Below, in pieces: positions 63,717 through 64,000 of a stretch of DNA of 64,000 bases. The stretch comes from Acidobacteriota bacterium (GTDB taxonomy: Bacteria > Acidobacteriota > Terriglobia > 2-12-FULL-54-10). The DNA is taken from assembly GCA_009691245.1 (NCBI GenBank), contig SHUM01000012.1, positions 1 through 64,000 of the forward strand, given 5' to 3'. Numbering within the stretch: the stretch's first letter is position 1; each line of letters begins with the position of its first letter. Below the pieces are notes generated by a model. It searched no databases and was not told the DNA's origin. It saw only the letters and a list, made by a program, of their open reading frames with translations. The position numbers and the translations under genes were made by a program.

Positions 63717-64000
63717 CTAAAACGGGTGCGCGCCGTGCGCCCCGATGTTGAACTGGAACTGGAATAGAACCTCGTTCGCCGTGGTCCCCTCGCCGTAGCG
63801 AGTACGCCGGAGCTGTCCGCGAATCTGACTGAACTCGCTCGGCCAGTACGTTAGCACCAACGACTGCGCGCTATCGTGCATCGCGGCATCGCGAGCCCGC
63901 TCCGCCCAATCCACTCGCGCTCCCGTAAACCAGCGGCGCGCGAGCTGGTAATCGGCGGAGGCGTAGAAACCGAATGCGCGCTGCGTCCCTAATTCTTCCT
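63717..64000 (-). CDS. C-terminus of an outer-membrane beta-barrel protein (metal-uptake locus), partial
   Basis: Ninety-odd codons run from the window edge to a stop at 63717: the frame is open without interruption to 64000. The end reads FQFQFNIGAHGAHPF, with alternating hydrophobic residues and a C-terminal Phe, the mark of outer-membrane barrels. Earlier, QLARRWFTGARVDWAERARD and QIRGQLRRTRYGEG look like barrel strands and turns. It ends 25 nt before the ZnuA-like gene and is read in the same direction, so it probably belongs to the same operon and could pass metal over the outer membrane. The N-terminus lies outside the window. Confidence 0.72.
   Translation of the reverse strand, partial: EELGTQRAFGFYASADYQLARRWFTGARVDWAERARDAAMHDSAQSLVLTYWPSEFSQIRGQLRRTRYGEGTTANEVLFQFQFNIGAHGAHPF

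Noticed and set aside
1-64000. tRNA or rRNA genes
   Set aside because: No cloverleaf-like conserved ends or rRNA motifs were noticed on either strand.

Overview
The window looks like a piece of an Acidobacteriota chromosome (Bryobacterales/Solibacter-type by inference). The grounds are high-GC coding with many G-rich Shine-Dalgarno sites, four giant Oar-like TonB-dependent receptors (about 1,070-1,100 aa, each with an N-terminal carboxypeptidase-regulatory-like domain), a DUF1592/DUF1552 pair with a planctomycete-type cytochrome c domain, several secreted amidohydrolases, and many long intergenic palindromes. No rRNA, tRNA or CRISPR array was found. About 41 genes or gene remnants are annotated.

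Layout. 1-300: edge of a decayed IS3-type transposase gene and a nested palindrome. 314-14339: first catabolic locus, with a UbiD-type decarboxylase, an M28 peptidase remnant, a secreted amidohydrolase, a secreted metallo-beta-lactamase-fold hydrolase, a second secreted amidohydrolase, and two tandem TonB-dependent receptors that share an upstream promoter-like block. 14547-24558: cell-envelope glycosylation locus, with a DCC-family protein, a polytopic GT87-like protein, a DUF2304 + GT2 pair, and three GT39/ArnT-like membrane glycosyltransferases, one broken by an in-frame TAA. 24785-30566: DUF1592 and DUF1552 pair, a lone antitoxin-like gene and an overlapping secreted ankyrin protein.

30675-57512: second and richer catabolic locus. 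It holds two cupins, a CoxG-like protein, three amidohydrolase-superfamily enzymes plus a truncated one, a three-subunit molybdenum hydroxylase (2Fe-2S, Mo and FAD subunits), two TonB-dependent receptors, an MFS transporter, two adjacent UbiD decarboxylases, a DUF2848 protein, an HpaB-type flavin monooxygenase, a TauA/NMT1-like binding protein and a SurA/DsbA-type protein. Read together (inference) the genes suggest outer-membrane capture of aromatic or heteroaromatic acids, inner-membrane import, hydroxylation, decarboxylation, ring opening by a cupin, and hydrolysis. No UbiX, flavin reductase or Mo-cofactor maturation gene is in the window.

57641-64000: aroA (EPSP synthase), an AAHS-like MFS transporter, an orphan excisionase-type HTH protein, about 750 bp without a convincing gene, and a zinc/manganese-type uptake set (permease, binding protein, C-terminus of an outer-membrane barrel) whose ATPase is not visible.

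Three kinds of long palindromic repeats recur between genes, and one half copy lies exactly where a gene has been truncated. The most unusual features are the two UbiD + secreted amidohydrolase + Oar-receptor loci, the matched 19-bp-spacer promoter-like block before the tandem receptors, and the in-frame TAA in a glycosyltransferase.
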